A stretch of DNA of 64,000 nucleotides from Aliamphritea ceti (GTDB taxonomy: Bacteria; Pseudomonadota; Gammaproteobacteria; Pseudomonadales; Balneatricaceae). Location of the stretch: positions 1,612,001-1,676,000 of the forward strand of contig NZ_AP025282.1 of assembly GCF_024347215.1 (NCBI RefSeq), given 5' to 3'. Every line of letters begins with the position of its first letter. The stretch's first letter is position 1. The position numbers and the translations under genes were made by a program. The notes below the pieces were generated by a model. The model was not told the DNA's origin, searched no databases, and was given only the letters and a program-made list of their open reading frames with translations. This document shows, in pieces, positions 1 through 12,300 of the stretch.

Positions 1-367
1 CAAAGGCATTGTGGGCGCCAAGCATATGTTCAGCAAATGCCAGATGCAGCCGGCCGTAAATACCCTGCGTGGAACGGTTGAGCCGTTGGCTGAACTGGTC
101 CAAAGCATTGAGTAGCTCCAGTGTGGCTTCATAAACAGTCTGGCCCTGTTGTGTCAGGCTAAAGCCGCCGCGCCCGCGTTCACATAAACGCATACCCAGA
201 CGTTTTTCCAGATCAGATATGTAATTGGAAATTGTTGAGTTGGCCAGGTTGAGTTGCATTTCAGCGGCACTGAATCCGCCCGCCTCAACAACCCCTTTGA
301 AGACGCGGAGTAAGCGCAGGTCCTGATCGGCTAACTGTCCGCTAATGGCGGCTTTTTTACGGCCCAT
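1..367 (-). CDS. LysR-family transcriptional regulator, N-terminal part (runs off the left edge)
   Basis: The reverse strand from an ATG at 367 reads about 122 residues without a stop to the window edge. Residues ~15-75 form a LysR-type winged helix-turn-helix (ALRLLRVFKGVVE-like helix, then FSAAEMQLNLANSTISNYI, then DLEKRLGMRLCERG). The effector domain lies outside the window. The gene is transcribed away from the semialdehyde dehydrogenase at 548, the usual LysR arrangement, so it probably controls that pair; this is inference from position. The 180-bp gap between them holds a perfect 20-bp palindrome. Confidence 0.85.
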   Translation of the reverse strand, partial: MGRKKAAISGQLADQDLRLLRVFKGVVEAGGFSAAEMQLNLANSTISNYISDLEKRLGMRLCERGRGGFSLTQQGQTVYEATLELLNALDQFSQRLNRSTQGIYGRLHLAFAEHMLGAHNAF

Positions 368-420
368 AATGCGCTCCCGTACATTGCTAAAAAGCGAAGT
401 TGATAATGTCGCTGAAAATT

Positions 421-440
421 ACATTTGAATATTCAAATGT
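421..440. promoter_or_regulatory. Perfect 20-bp palindrome in divergent LysR/aldH promoter region
   Basis: ACATTTGAATATTCAAATGT is its own reverse complement. It lies 54 bp upstream of the LysR start and 107 bp upstream of the dehydrogenase start. LysR regulators bind interrupted dyads, so it is a reasonable operator candidate for the adjacent regulator; binding is not shown by sequence. Confidence 0.45.
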
Positions 441-547
441 TTGCTTGGATAAATAATTATATTAACAAATAGAAAATCTGACTATAACTGATCACAACGA
501 TATTTATCCGACTGACAAGTCGTAGCGAACAATACGCGGAGTGATTC

Positions 548-2014
548 ATGGCAATTCAACTAAACGATTCTGGTCTGCTGAAAACCCAGGCTTATATTGA
601 TGGTAACTGGACAGCCGGTTTCGAAGGTAAAACCTTTGCGGTGACAAACCCTGCAAACGGTGAACATCTGGCTGATGTTGCTGATGTAGGTGCGGCGGAA
701 ACTCGTCAGGCGATTGAAGCTGCATCCCGTGCGATGCAGGAATGGCGTGCGCTAGCACCGGCAAGCCGCAGTGCTGTATTAGAAAAGTGGCATGCGCTGA
801 TCCTGGAAAATCAGGAAGACCTGGCGATTCTGATGACTGCAGAGCAGGGCAAGCCAATGTTCGAATCCCGTGGTGAAGTGGGTTACGGCGCGTCTTACCT
901 GAAGTGGTTTGCCGAAGAAGGTAAGCGGGTGTATGGCGATATTATTCCAACCCCACAGACTGACCGTCGCGGTATCGCGATTAAACAGCCAGTTGGCGTG
1001 GTGGCGGCAATTACGCCGTGGAACTTCCCGAATGCGATGATTACCCGCAAGGTTGCACCGGCACTGGCAGTAGGTTGCGCGATCATTCTTAAGCCAGCTG
1101 CAGAAACGCCATTGTCTGCACTGGCACTGGTTGAACTGGCAGAGCGTGCCGGTTTACCTGCAGGCTTGTTCAGTGTGATCACTGGCAGTGATGCAGCTGC
1201 TATAGGCGGTGAAATGACCTCTAACCCAACGGTGAAGAAAGTCACTTTTACCGGTTCTACTCCGGTAGGCAAGCTGCTGATGCGCCAATGTGCAGACACT
1301 GTTAAACGTACTTCTATGGAGCTTGGCGGTAACGCGCCGGTTATCGTTTTTGATGATGCCGATCTGGATCAGGCAATTGCCGGTGCTCTGGTATCTAAAT
1401 ACCGCAACTCTGGTCAGACCTGCATCTGTGCTAACCGCCTGATCGTTCAGGAAGGTATTTATGATGCCTTCGTTGAAAAGCTGCGTGTTGCTGTTGCTGA
1501 ATTTAATATTGGTGATGGCTTTGCGGCAGATACAACACACGGTCCGCTGATTACTGAAAAAGCAGTCCGTGACGTACACGCCAAAGTGACCAGTGCTATT
1601 GAAGAGGGTGCCAAGGTTGTTATTGGTGGTGAGCCTCAGGCAGGCGAAGGTAACTTTTATCAGCCAACGATTCTGACGGATGTGAATCCTTCAATGCGTG
1701 TATTCCGTGAAGAGATTTTTGGTCCGGTTGCGCCAATCTTCAAGTTCAGCACCGAAGAAGAAGCTATTGCGATGGCCAACGATACTGAGTTTGGTCTGGC
1801 GGCATATTTCTACACTGAAAATATGGGCCGTATGTGGCGTGTAGCCGAAGGCATTGATTACGGCATGGTAGGCGTTAATGAAACGGCTATCAGTTCAGAA
1901 GTGATCCCGTTTGGTGGTGTTAAAGAATCGGGTCAGGGTCGCGAAGGTTCGAAATATGGACTGGATGATTACCTGGAAACTAAATACATCTGTATGGGCG
2001 GTCTGAACCGCTAA
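548..2014 (+). CDS. gabD: NAD(P)-dependent succinate-semialdehyde dehydrogenase family protein
   Basis: 488 residues, full family length. ALDH landmarks are all present: ITPWNFPNAM (155-164), Gly motif FTGSTPVGK (234-242), catalytic Glu258 in MELGGNAP and catalytic Cys292 in GQTCICANR. The family oxidises succinate semialdehyde (or glutarate semialdehyde) to the diacid with NAD(P)+. It is followed after 69 bp by an omega-aminotransferase, which supports a role in oxidising the semialdehyde made by that enzyme, as in GABA, putrescine or beta-amino acid catabolism. A paralogue with the same architecture is at 37603-39066. The exact substrate cannot be read from sequence. Confidence 0.88.
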   Translation: MAIQLNDSGLLKTQAYIDGNWTAGFEGKTFAVTNPANGEHLADVADVGAAETRQAIEAASRAMQEWRALAPASRSAVLEKWHALILENQEDLAILMTAEQGKPMFESRGEVGYGASYLKWFAEEGKRVYGDIIPTPQTDRRGIAIKQPVGVVAAITPWNFPNAMITRKVAPALAVGCAIILKPAAETPLSALALVELAERAGLPAGLFSVITGSDAAAIGGEMTSNPTVKKVTFTGSTPVGKLLMRQCADTVKRTSMELGGNAPVIVFDDADLDQAIAGALVSKYRNSGQTCICANRLIVQEGIYDAFVEKLRVAVAEFNIGDGFAADTTHGPLITEKAVRDVHAKVTSAIEEGAKVVIGGEPQAGEGNFYQPTILTDVNPSMRVFREEIFGPVAPIFKFSTEEEAIAMANDTEFGLAAYFYTENMGRMWRVAEGIDYGMVGVNETAISSEVIPFGGVKESGQGREGSKYGLDDYLETKYICMGGLNR

Positions 2015-2083
2015 TACTGCATGGCGCTGTTCAGTTAGTTATAGACAGCGCCGCCTGTGAAACTTTTATAAGAGGACCCGGAC

Positions 2084-3436
2084 ATGAGCAATATCATTTA
2101 TCCGACCACTAACCTGAAAAACACTGAAACCCTGACTATTGAACGTGGCGACGGTGTGTATGTTTACGATGATCAGGGCAACCGTTATCTGGAGGGCCTG
2201 GCGGGTCTGTGGTGCACCTCGCTGGGATACAACAACCGCGAACTGATTGATGCTGCCAATGAACAGATGGGGCAGCTGTCTTACTCGCACATGTTTGGCG
2301 GTAAAACCCATCAGGTCGGTATTGATTTAGCGGCTAAAGTGGCGGAAATGGTACCGGTAGAGAATGCCAAAGTATTCTTCGGTAACTCCGGCAGTGACGC
2401 TAACGATACACACATTAAAATGCTGCGTTATTACTTTAATGCGATCGGTAAGCCAGAAAAGTTTAAGATTATCTCCCGCGACCGTTCTTATCACGGGATT
2501 ACCGTCGCTTCGGCTTCGCTGACCGGCTTGCCTGCTAACCATCAGCATTTTGATTTGCCATTCGATACGCTGGGCATTCTGCGTACCGATGCACCGCATT
2601 ACTACCGCGGTGCTTTACCGGGTGAATCTGAAGCGGATTTCGTTACCCGGATTACCAATAACCTTGAACAGATGATTTTGCAAGAAGGCCCGGAAACGAT
2701 TGCTGCTTTCATCGCTGAGCCAATTACCGGTGCCAGTGGTGTAATTGTTCCACCGCAGGGCTATTACCAGCGGGTTCAGGACATTCTGGCGAAGTACGAC
2801 ATTCTGTTCTGGGCAGACGAAGTAATTACTGGCTTTGGCCGTACAGGTAAAGACTTCGGCTGTAACACTATGGGTATCGATTCACCTGCGCTGATGACAC
2901 TGGCTAAACAGCTTTCGTCTGCTTATATCCCGATCAGTGCTTCAGTGGTACGTGGCGATATTTACGAAGCCATGATAGAGCCAAGCTCACAGGTTGGCGT
3001 ATTCGGTCACGGTTATACTTATTCCGGTCACCCGGTTGGTTGTGCCGTTGCTCTGAAGACACTGGAAATTTATCAGCGCGATAACATCTTTGGTAAGGCC
3101 GCAGAAACCGGCGCTTATCTGCAGGAAGGCTTGAGTAAGCTGGCGGATCATCCGCTAGTGGGTGAAGTGCGGGGCGAAGGTATGATCGCCGCTGTTGAGA
3201 TGGTAGCCAATAAGCAGACAGGCGAAGCCTTTGCCGGTGGTGCTATTGGTGCATTTGCTCAGCAGGCCTGTGAACGCCATGGCCTGATTACCCGTGCGGT
3301 TGCAGGTTCATCGCTGGCATTGTGTCCACCGTTAATTGCCACTGAGCAACACATCGATGAAATCCTTGAGTCATTCGGTAAAGCACTGGATGACACTTTG
3401 GATCACGTCACTAAGCAGGGATTGCTGACTGGCTAA
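2084..3436 (+). CDS. Class III PLP-dependent omega-aminotransferase
   Basis: 450 residues. Fold type I aminotransferase with NSGSDAND (101-108), aromatic/His pair SYHG (135-138), DEVITGFGRTG (245-255) and Schiff-base lysine K275 in TLAKQLSSAYIPIS. The AKQLSSAYxPISA signature is typical of putrescine/beta-alanine/taurine:pyruvate-type aminotransferases. An AGGA ribosome site precedes the ATG. With the upstream dehydrogenase it forms an amine-to-acid module: transamination to a semialdehyde, then oxidation. A strong terminator follows, so the pair is probably a two-gene operon. The amino donor is inferred only at family level. Confidence 0.88.
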   Translation: MSNIIYPTTNLKNTETLTIERGDGVYVYDDQGNRYLEGLAGLWCTSLGYNNRELIDAANEQMGQLSYSHMFGGKTHQVGIDLAAKVAEMVPVENAKVFFGNSGSDANDTHIKMLRYYFNAIGKPEKFKIISRDRSYHGITVASASLTGLPANHQHFDLPFDTLGILRTDAPHYYRGALPGESEADFVTRITNNLEQMILQEGPETIAAFIAEPITGASGVIVPPQGYYQRVQDILAKYDILFWADEVITGFGRTGKDFGCNTMGIDSPALMTLAKQLSSAYIPISASVVRGDIYEAMIEPSSQVGVFGHGYTYSGHPVGCAVALKTLEIYQRDNIFGKAAETGAYLQEGLSKLADHPLVGEVRGEGMIAAVEMVANKQTGEAFAGGAIGAFAQQACERHGLITRAVAGSSLALCPPLIATEQHIDEILESFGKALDDTLDHVTKQGLLTG

Positions 3437-3470
3437 CAGTCTCTGCTTGTATGTGATCATTCAGACCCTT

Positions 3471-3494
3471 GGCCCGTTTTGCGGGCCTTTTTTA
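3471..3494 (+). terminator. Rho-independent terminator after the aminotransferase
   Basis: GGCCCG-TTTTG-CGGGCC stem-loop followed directly by TTTTTTATT, 34 bp after the aminotransferase stop. Confidence 0.9.
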
Positions 3495-3634
3495 TTCTAG
3501 CCGTTAATTTTGTAAGAGGTCTTTTTAACAGAGTTATCATCTGTTTGGCGTGGCGTTGTCACAAAACTTCTCTAAATTAGCTTAAACACGACGTTTTTTA
3601 CGCTAAGTGATTGTTTTATTGTGTATCTGACGGT

Positions 3635-5014
3635 ATGAATGGTAGCCCTAAAATTTTTGAGGACATTACGTTGCGCCAGGCTCTACACCAGTTACCGACT
3701 CTGACCGACCCGTTAAATGAAACTTTCGGGCTGAGTCAGCATGCGCGTTTTCAGGGCAACTATGCTGATTTGCACGCCCGTCCGTTTCCGGTCGCAACAA
3801 CACCGGTAAGGGTTTCGCATATGACATTGCTGCATACCGGTGCCGACCATTATCCCCGGGAGCTTAAGCACCTGAGTAGCCTGTGTAAGCGATACAGCAT
3901 TAATCCGCCATCAGAAGGGGATGTGTGCTTCTATCAGAACTTTGGTGAATTCGAAGTACGCTGGGAACGCCATACTGAATTCAGCAGCTATACCTTTTTG
4001 CTGAAAGGTAAGAGTACGCAGTGTTTTTCGCAAACGGCAATCAGCCTGTTACCGGATGACTGGATCAGTGAATTACCCGGTGAAGTTGTTGCTGCGCTAC
4101 ATATTGAAGGTATCGACAGTGATACAGCAGTGGTTGATAAAGAAACCCTGCGGCCCTGTTTTGAAGGCCAGCGGCTGATCGCGTCGCAGCTGGGTAACGA
4201 AGCGGCCAGTGTCTGGAGTGCGTTGCGTTTACACAGTGATGGTTTTAATCGTGTTTTGCTGGTGAATCGTAGTCTGAATGAATGCCAGACCGGCCGGTTA
4301 ATCCGGACACTGCTGGAACTGGAAGCTTACCGAAACATGATGTTACTGGCCTTTCCGGTGGCACAGCAGACCAGCGCGCAGGTCAGTGATATGGAAACTG
4401 AACTGGCAGACTTGCTGCGCCAGATCAGTGGTGAGCGGGTTATCAGTGAAGAACGTGAACAGTTAGAAAAGCTTTCTGATATGGCTGCCGCTGTCGCTGA
4501 GTTAATTGCTGAAACCCGTTACCGTTTTGATGCCGCACGAGCTTACTACCAGATGGTACAGAGCCGCCTTGATGATCTGCAGGAAACCGAGCTTAACGGC
4601 CTGCAAACAATGTCGGCGTTTATTGAGCACCGCTTAGGCCCGGCCTTTCGGACAACGGAAGCCACCAAACGCCGTCTGGATGATCTTTCCAGCCGGGTTG
4701 ACCGGGCCAGTGACTTTTTGCGCACACGGGTAGATATGGCTATTGAGGCGCAAAATCAGGCTTTGCTGCAATCGATGGATAAACGGGCTCAGCTGCAGTT
4801 CCGCTTACAGCAGACAGTTGAAGGCCTGTCGATTGTTGTTATCACCTACTATGTGCTGGCCCTGTGTAGCTTTATATTCAAAGCTGCTGTGCCGTTTGCA
4901 CCCTGGATGGATGTTGATCTCCTCAGAGCGGCGTTTCTTCCGGTAGTGCTAGCCAGCGTGTGGCTGGTGACTCATCGGGTGAAGAAACATCTGAAACGGG
5001 ATGCCGAGAACTGA
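3635..5014 (+). CDS. DUF3422 family membrane-anchored protein
   Basis: 459 residues from the ATG at 3635 (an in-frame TTG at 3611 is an alternative start; neither has a strong ribosome site). The N-terminal half holds the DUF3422 signature HARPFP (~49-54), RVSH and VRWERHTEFSSYTF. The middle is predicted coiled coil, and two hydrophobic segments lie at the C-terminus (roughly residues 405-450) before a basic tail. The family is widespread in proteobacteria and its biochemical role is unknown; this topology suggests a cytoplasmic domain tethered to the inner membrane. It stands alone between a terminator and the next gene. Confidence 0.85.
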   Translation: MNGSPKIFEDITLRQALHQLPTLTDPLNETFGLSQHARFQGNYADLHARPFPVATTPVRVSHMTLLHTGADHYPRELKHLSSLCKRYSINPPSEGDVCFYQNFGEFEVRWERHTEFSSYTFLLKGKSTQCFSQTAISLLPDDWISELPGEVVAALHIEGIDSDTAVVDKETLRPCFEGQRLIASQLGNEAASVWSALRLHSDGFNRVLLVNRSLNECQTGRLIRTLLELEAYRNMMLLAFPVAQQTSAQVSDMETELADLLRQISGERVISEEREQLEKLSDMAAAVAELIAETRYRFDAARAYYQMVQSRLDDLQETELNGLQTMSAFIEHRLGPAFRTTEATKRRLDDLSSRVDRASDFLRTRVDMAIEAQNQALLQSMDKRAQLQFRLQQTVEGLSIVVITYYVLALCSFIFKAAVPFAPWMDVDLLRAAFLPVVLASVWLVTHRVKKHLKRDAEN

Positions 5015-5137
5015 TTCTGCCTGGCTGACCGGCTAAGTGTTATGTTTTGTAAAGCTGTTTGTAAATTGACAGACAGCTACGTAGCATGGGCTCTTTGCAT
5101 GTCAGTTTCGGGCATAATTTGAGGCATAAGCAGTTAC

Positions 5138-6145
5138 ATGGATTCAGTTACGCAGATAGCGTTGGGTGCAGCGCTTGGGCAAGCCGTATTAGGGCATAAA
5201 GTAGGTTACCGTGCTGCGCTTTGGGGCGGTGTTGTGGCGACCATACCTGATCTGGATGTGTTTGTGTCCATGGGCAGTGCAGTGGCAGATTTTACCTATC
5301 ATCGCAGTTTCAGCCATTCACTGATTACGCTTAGCATATTGGCGCCGCTTCTGGCCTGGCTGATTAATAAATTTCATAAGCAGTACCCCGGCCTGCAACG
5401 GCAATGGTTGTTGCTGGTCTGGCTGGCGTTAGTTACCCATCCTATTCTTGATAGCTTTACCATCTACGGAACACAACTGTTCTGGCCATTGCCTGTGGTG
5501 CCGATAGGTACTGGCAGTGTATTTATCATTGATCCTCTGTACACAGTGCCGCTGTTAATTGGCGTTGCGCTGGCCTTGTCTTCCCGACAGGCTGACTGGG
5601 GGCGGCGAATGAACCGTATCGGTCTGGCATTTAGCAGTTTATATCTTGTCTGGGGTTTGTCTGCGCAGGCTTACGTCACTGGGATTGCTGAAGAAAACCT
5701 GGCTTCGGTAACGACTACAAGTGATCAGAAAAACGAATTGCTGGTAACAGCTGGCCCCTTTAATACTGTGTTATGGCGGGTTTTAGTGATGCAGGATGAT
5801 GGCTATCTGGAAGGCTATTACTCATTATTCGATCCGGACCGCAGTATTGATTTTAAGCATTATGCAAATCAGCCGGAATTATTATCTGACTTACAGGATC
5901 ACTGGCCGGTAACGCGTTTGCAGTGGTTCAGTAAAGGTTTTCTCAAAGTAGAGCATAGCAACGAGAATGACGTGGTTATATCTGATCTGCGGATGGGGTC
6001 GGAACCTGCTTATGTCTTTACCTTTAAAGTCGCCGAACAGGAAGGCGAACAGATAGTGCCTGTTACGGATCAGCGCATAGAACAACCCCGTGACTGGGGG
6101 CTGGCTAAACAATTACTACAGCGAATTGTCAGCCGCGATAACTGA
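5138..6145 (+). CDS. YdjM-type inner-membrane metal-dependent hydrolase family protein
   Basis: 335 residues. The N-terminus MDSVTQIALGAALGQAVLG, the motif IPDLDVF (~36-42) and FTYHRSFSHS (~52-61) are the metal-ligand signatures of the YdjM/DUF457 family, and LVTHPILDSFTIYGTQ (~97-112) is the conserved second His/Asp region. Several hydrophobic helices lie in the first ~190 residues, and the C-terminal ~140 residues are soluble. E. coli YdjM is LexA-controlled, but no clear SOS box was recognised here. Its substrate is unknown. A terminator follows. Confidence 0.82.
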   Translation: MDSVTQIALGAALGQAVLGHKVGYRAALWGGVVATIPDLDVFVSMGSAVADFTYHRSFSHSLITLSILAPLLAWLINKFHKQYPGLQRQWLLLVWLALVTHPILDSFTIYGTQLFWPLPVVPIGTGSVFIIDPLYTVPLLIGVALALSSRQADWGRRMNRIGLAFSSLYLVWGLSAQAYVTGIAEENLASVTTTSDQKNELLVTAGPFNTVLWRVLVMQDDGYLEGYYSLFDPDRSIDFKHYANQPELLSDLQDHWPVTRLQWFSKGFLKVEHSNENDVVISDLRMGSEPAYVFTFKVAEQEGEQIVPVTDQRIEQPRDWGLAKQLLQRIVSRDN

Positions 6146-6155
6146 TAGCTGATCT

Positions 6156-6190
6156 ACACCGGCAGAACCTTATCTGCCGGTGTTTTACGT
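6156..6190 (+). terminator. Rho-independent terminator after YdjM-like gene
   Basis: 11-bp stem ACACCGGCAGA / TCTGCCGGTGT with a 6-nt loop, followed by TTTACG, 10 bp after the stop codon. Confidence 0.75.
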
Positions 6191-6198
6191 TCGTTCTG

Positions 6199-6268
6199 TT
6201 TTAACTCTCCGTTTGTTTCAACTGTCCTGTCCATTTCAACTCTCTGTCTATTTCAGCTGTGCTGTTTA
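6199..6268. repeat. 35-bp compound tandem repeat, two copies (each two ~17/18-bp half units)
   Basis: Four related units begin at 6199, 6216, 6234 and 6251, each starting TTTNA(A/G)CT. Lengths alternate 17, 18, 17, 18, so the pattern repeats at 35 bp. It lies between the YdjM-like terminator and the EamA gene. It codes for nothing plausible and is one of several locus-specific tandem repeats in this window. Confidence 0.6.
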
Positions 6269-6405
6269 TTTCTACGGAGACTGTCTCTGGACGCCGGACA
6301 GATATTCCCATAACCTGCTGTTTCTCTCTTAGCTGATGGTCTGAATCGACGGCCACTGGCTCTCTTGCTGCGCTGGCAGCACCATGCGTCAAGGATGCGA
6401 ATAGA

Positions 6406-7362
6406 ATGAATCTCAGAGATACTCTGCTGGGCCTGATTATTGTTGTGGTCTGGGGGTTCAACTTTGTAGTTATTGCCTGGGGGCTGGAAGGTATGCCGCC
6501 TCTGTTACTGGGTGGTTTACGCTTTTTACTGGTAGCAGTCTTAGGTTGCTGGTTTGTGGCCCGACCGGATGTCCCTTTACGCTGGCTACTGGCCTACGGT
6601 CTGACACTTGGCTTTGCCCAGTTCGCATTACTCTTTACTGCTATGCATCTGGGAATGCCCGCCGGGCTGGCATCGCTGGTGCTTCAGGCACAGGCGTTTT
6701 TCACCTTACTACTGGCATCTTTCTGGCTGAAGGAAGAGATTCGCAGTTATCAGTTACTGGCGATTATGATTGCCGGATCAGGCCTGGTAATGATCGGTTG
6801 GGGGGATGTCTGGTTCTCATCAACAGAGATTATTGCAGAAGACGTGCAGCAAAGCATGACTGCAATTGGCTTTGGCCTGACGATTGCCGCCGCTATTGCC
6901 TGGGCATTCGGTAATGTTGTTAACCGGGAAATTCACCAGCGCGGTTTTAATAAAACTAAAAACGGGGCGATCAGTTTAGTGGTTTGGTCTGCCTGGATAC
7001 CACCGTTACCGTTTTTTGCTTTGTCGCTGTATCTTGAAGGGCCTTTGATAGAAAATGCGTTACTGAACATTGGCTTCAGCTCCATCTTTGCGCTGGTATA
7101 TCTGGCACTGATCGCCACTATTCTGGGTTACAGTCTGTGGGGATACTTACTGAGCAGCTATCCGGTTTCGCAGGTAGCCCCTCTGACACTGGGTGTACCG
7201 GTTGTCGGCCTGAGCTGTGCTGCGTTATTGCTGGATGAACAACTCAGCAGTATGCAATGGCTGGGCATTCTACTGGTGCTGGCCGGGTTGGGCGTGAATA
7301 TGCGCGGACCGCATGTTATGCGATGGTTATCCGGGTTATCTAAGGCCAGCGCTGTTAAGTAA
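6406..7362 (+). CDS. EamA/DMT-superfamily transporter
   Basis: 318 residues, ten hydrophobic segments in two homologous halves, the standard drug/metabolite transporter layout. The first half begins MNLRDTLLGLIIVVVWGFNFV and the second half restarts near FGLTIAAAIAWAFGNVVNRE. It resembles the O-acetylserine/cysteine exporter EamA (YdeD) subgroup. It would export a small metabolite across the inner membrane; substrate not predictable. The gene is monocistronic, with the 35-bp repeats just upstream. Confidence 0.85.
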   Translation: MNLRDTLLGLIIVVVWGFNFVVIAWGLEGMPPLLLGGLRFLLVAVLGCWFVARPDVPLRWLLAYGLTLGFAQFALLFTAMHLGMPAGLASLVLQAQAFFTLLLASFWLKEEIRSYQLLAIMIAGSGLVMIGWGDVWFSSTEIIAEDVQQSMTAIGFGLTIAAAIAWAFGNVVNREIHQRGFNKTKNGAISLVVWSAWIPPLPFFALSLYLEGPLIENALLNIGFSSIFALVYLALIATILGYSLWGYLLSSYPVSQVAPLTLGVPVVGLSCAALLLDEQLSSMQWLGILLVLAGLGVNMRGPHVMRWLSGLSKASAVK

Positions 7363-7391
7363 TTAGTGCGTTTTTTACGTGCTAATCGTCA

Positions 7392-7437
7392 GTGCTGTTC
7401 ATAAGCGCTATTCATAAGCGCTATTTGTAAGTGCTAT
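7392..7437. repeat. 13-bp tandem repeat (3.5 copies) upstream of sbcD
   Basis: Units GTGCTGTTCATAA, GCGCTATTCATAA, GCGCTATTTGTAA and partial GTGCTAT run head to tail from 7392. They lie between the EamA stop and the sbcD start, so they probably fall in the sbcDC promoter or leader. Sequence and unit length are unrelated to the other repeats here. Confidence 0.65.
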
Positions 7438-7497
7438 GACGTTAAGAATAAGATTTTAATGGCTGCTCCGCAGCCGGTGAATGAGTTAAATAATTAC

Positions 7498-9336
<1,839 letters not shown>

Positions 9337-9348
9337 GGGTTCAGACGC

Positions 9349-12300
9349 ATGAAAATTTTAAGTTTACGGCTGAAGAACCTGAACTCTCTTCAAGGTGAGT
9401 GGAAGCTGGATTTCACCCAGTCTCCGTTTGTTGATAACGGCCTGTTTGCCATCATCGGTGCCACCGGCGCGGGTAAAACAACCTTGCTGGACGCTATCTG
9501 TCTGGCGCTGTATCACCGTACGCCAAGGCTGAATAACTTCTCAAAAAACAGCAATGAGATGATGACCCGTGGCTGTGCTGAATGTCTGGCTGAGGTTGAG
9601 TTTGAAGTGCGGGGGCAGGGCTACCGGGCTTTCTGGAGCCAGCGCCGTTCACGGGATTCTGTCAGCGGTAATCTGCAGGATGCCAAAGTTGAGCTGGCCC
9701 GTATCAGTGACGGTAAGATTCTCGCCAGTCAGGTGAATAAGAAGCTTAAGCAGACAGAAGAACTGACCGGGCTGGATTTCAGTCGCTTCACCAAATCCAT
9801 GATGCTCTCTCAGGGGCAGTTTGCTGCTTTCCTGAATGCTGATGCCAACGATAGGGCAGAGCTGCTAGAGGAACTAACTGGCACTGAGATCTACGGTAAA
9901 ATTTCCGAGCGGGTGTACGACAAACATAAAGAAAGTAAAACCCATCTGGATAAGCTGCGTGCAGGTTTAGCGGCGTATTCATTGCTTAGCCCGGAAGAAA
10001 CCGAAGAACTGCAAACTATGACTGCTCAGTTGCAGCAGCAGAGTAGTGAGTTGGATCAGCAAGCTAAGCAGGCACAACAGGCGCTGCATAAACAGCAGCA
10101 GCTTGCTAACGCACAGGCTCAGGTCGATGCTGCCCAGCAAGAATTACAAAACTGTGAACAGCAGCAACAGGCCAATAGTGCAGACTTCGAGCGGCTAAAT
10201 CGCGCGCAGCCCGCAGAAAAGTTACGTCAGCCATTACAACAGTTACATCAGCGACGTGAGCAGCAGTCGCAGGCCCGACAGCAGCAAACCGAATTGCAGG
10301 AGCGGACCGATACATTGCAGGCTGAGCAGCAAAAGGCTGAACAGCTTAAATTAAGTACAGAACAACAAAGCCAGGCGGCTCAGGAAGAGCAGCAGACACT
10401 GGATACTTTGCTGGCTGAAAAAGTCATCCCGCTGGATGAAAAGATTAAAGCCTTACAGGAACAGCAGGCCGCTAAAAAAGCTGAACAGACTCAGGCCAGC
10501 GAACAGCTACAGGCTTTAACAGCTGCTTCTGAACAACAGCAACAACTGACACAATGTCTGAATCGCGAAGCCGAACTGAATAGTCAGCTGGAAAAGATCA
10601 ACACTGTCACTCCGCGGATGGCGAATCTGGCAGAGCAACTGTCAGGCTGGAAGGTACAGTTTGAGTCACTGCAGCGCCTGCATAAGGAAACTGCAAATGC
10701 AGCTGATACCCTGCGTAATGGCCAGCAACAGCTAACTACTAGCCAGCAGAAGCAGGAAAGCCTGAAAGCAGAGCTGCTTCAGATGGAACAAAAGCTAGTC
10801 GCCAGTGATACTGACATTGCCAATCGGCAGCAACAAATAGCTGAGCTGCCAGTAAGTCTGGATGAGGCAGCACAGCAGCAGGAAGAGCAGCGCTTTAATC
10901 AGCTGTATCAGGCACGGGTTGAAATGGATAGCCTGACCGCTAACTGGTTACAGGGGCAGCAACGCCAGCAGGAAGGGCTGACAGCAGATGCAACACGTCA
11001 GCAACAATTAGAGCAGCTGAATAACCAGCGGGAAGAATTCCGTCAGCAATATGCTACGCATAACCAGACCTACAAAGACTTGAAAACGCTGCTGGAGCAG
11101 GAACGTAAAATTGCCGACCTGACGCAGTTACGTGAGCAACTGGAAGCAGATCAGCCTTGCCCCTTATGTGGCTCAAAAGAGCATCCGCTGGTCAGTGAAT
11201 ACCAGAGCCTTAATGTGCCGGAAACCCGACAGCGTTTTGATGCGGTTGAACAGGAGCTTGAAAAGGTTAAGCAGCAGGGCATGAATGTTGCCGGTGAAAT
11301 AAAGTTATTCACCACTCAGCAACAGGACTGGCAAACGCAGTTACAGCAGTTACAGGCTGAGCAACAGGCGAGTGAGCAGCGCTGGCAGGATATCTGTCAG
11401 CAACTGGCAACCCAGTTACAGGTTCAGCTGCAACACCCTCTGCAAATAGGCGATCAGCCAGCATTGCAGCAGTTCCATTCGGATATACAGGCTCAGCAAG
11501 AAGCCTTCCAGCGTGTACGCCAGCAGGTTACGCAATTACAGCAGCAACTGACGGAACTGCAGAAACAGCGTTTACAGACAGATGAGCGTAGTCAGGGCTT
11601 ACGTCAGCAACAGCAGCAGGTGGTTGAGTTTCTGAATACTCAGACGGCAGAAGTCCAGCGCCTGGAAGCAAGCCGTAAAGAGTATCTGGCGAATGCAGAG
11701 CAAACGGTCAATGAGCTAACCGCAGCTATTACACGCCAGACATTGCCTGTGCCTGACCTGCATGATGCCGAAGTTTGTGAAAGCTGGTTAATGCAGCAAG
11801 AGACGCTGGTCGCTGACTGGCAGAGCTGCCGTGACCAGTTACAGCAACTGCAACTGCAGATTAAGCAACTACAGGAAGCGATGGCTGAACAGTTGTCACA
11901 ACAGCAACAGCTGGAGCAAAAAGTTAAAGACTTGCAGGCAGAAGCTGTCACTACAGATGCCGGCTTGCAGGAACTACAGGCCAGTCGTAAAGAAGTATTT
12001 GCCGAAGCAGATACCGGCGCAGCCCGTCAGCAGGCGGCAGAGAAAACAACGCTTGCCCGGCAAACTGCCGAGCAGGCACAGCTGCAATACCAACAGCTGC
12101 ATAGCCAGTTACAGCAACTCAGCGGTCAGTTATCAGAGCTGAGCAGCCGTACACAACAGCAACAGGCAGAGCTGGAAGCCACAGAGCAAAACTGGCTCAC
12201 ACAGCTCAGTGAGAGTGCTTTCAGCGATGAAACAGAATTACTGGCAGCACTTCTGGGACCGCAGGAACAGGCGCGCCTGAGTGATCTGCAACGTGAGCTT

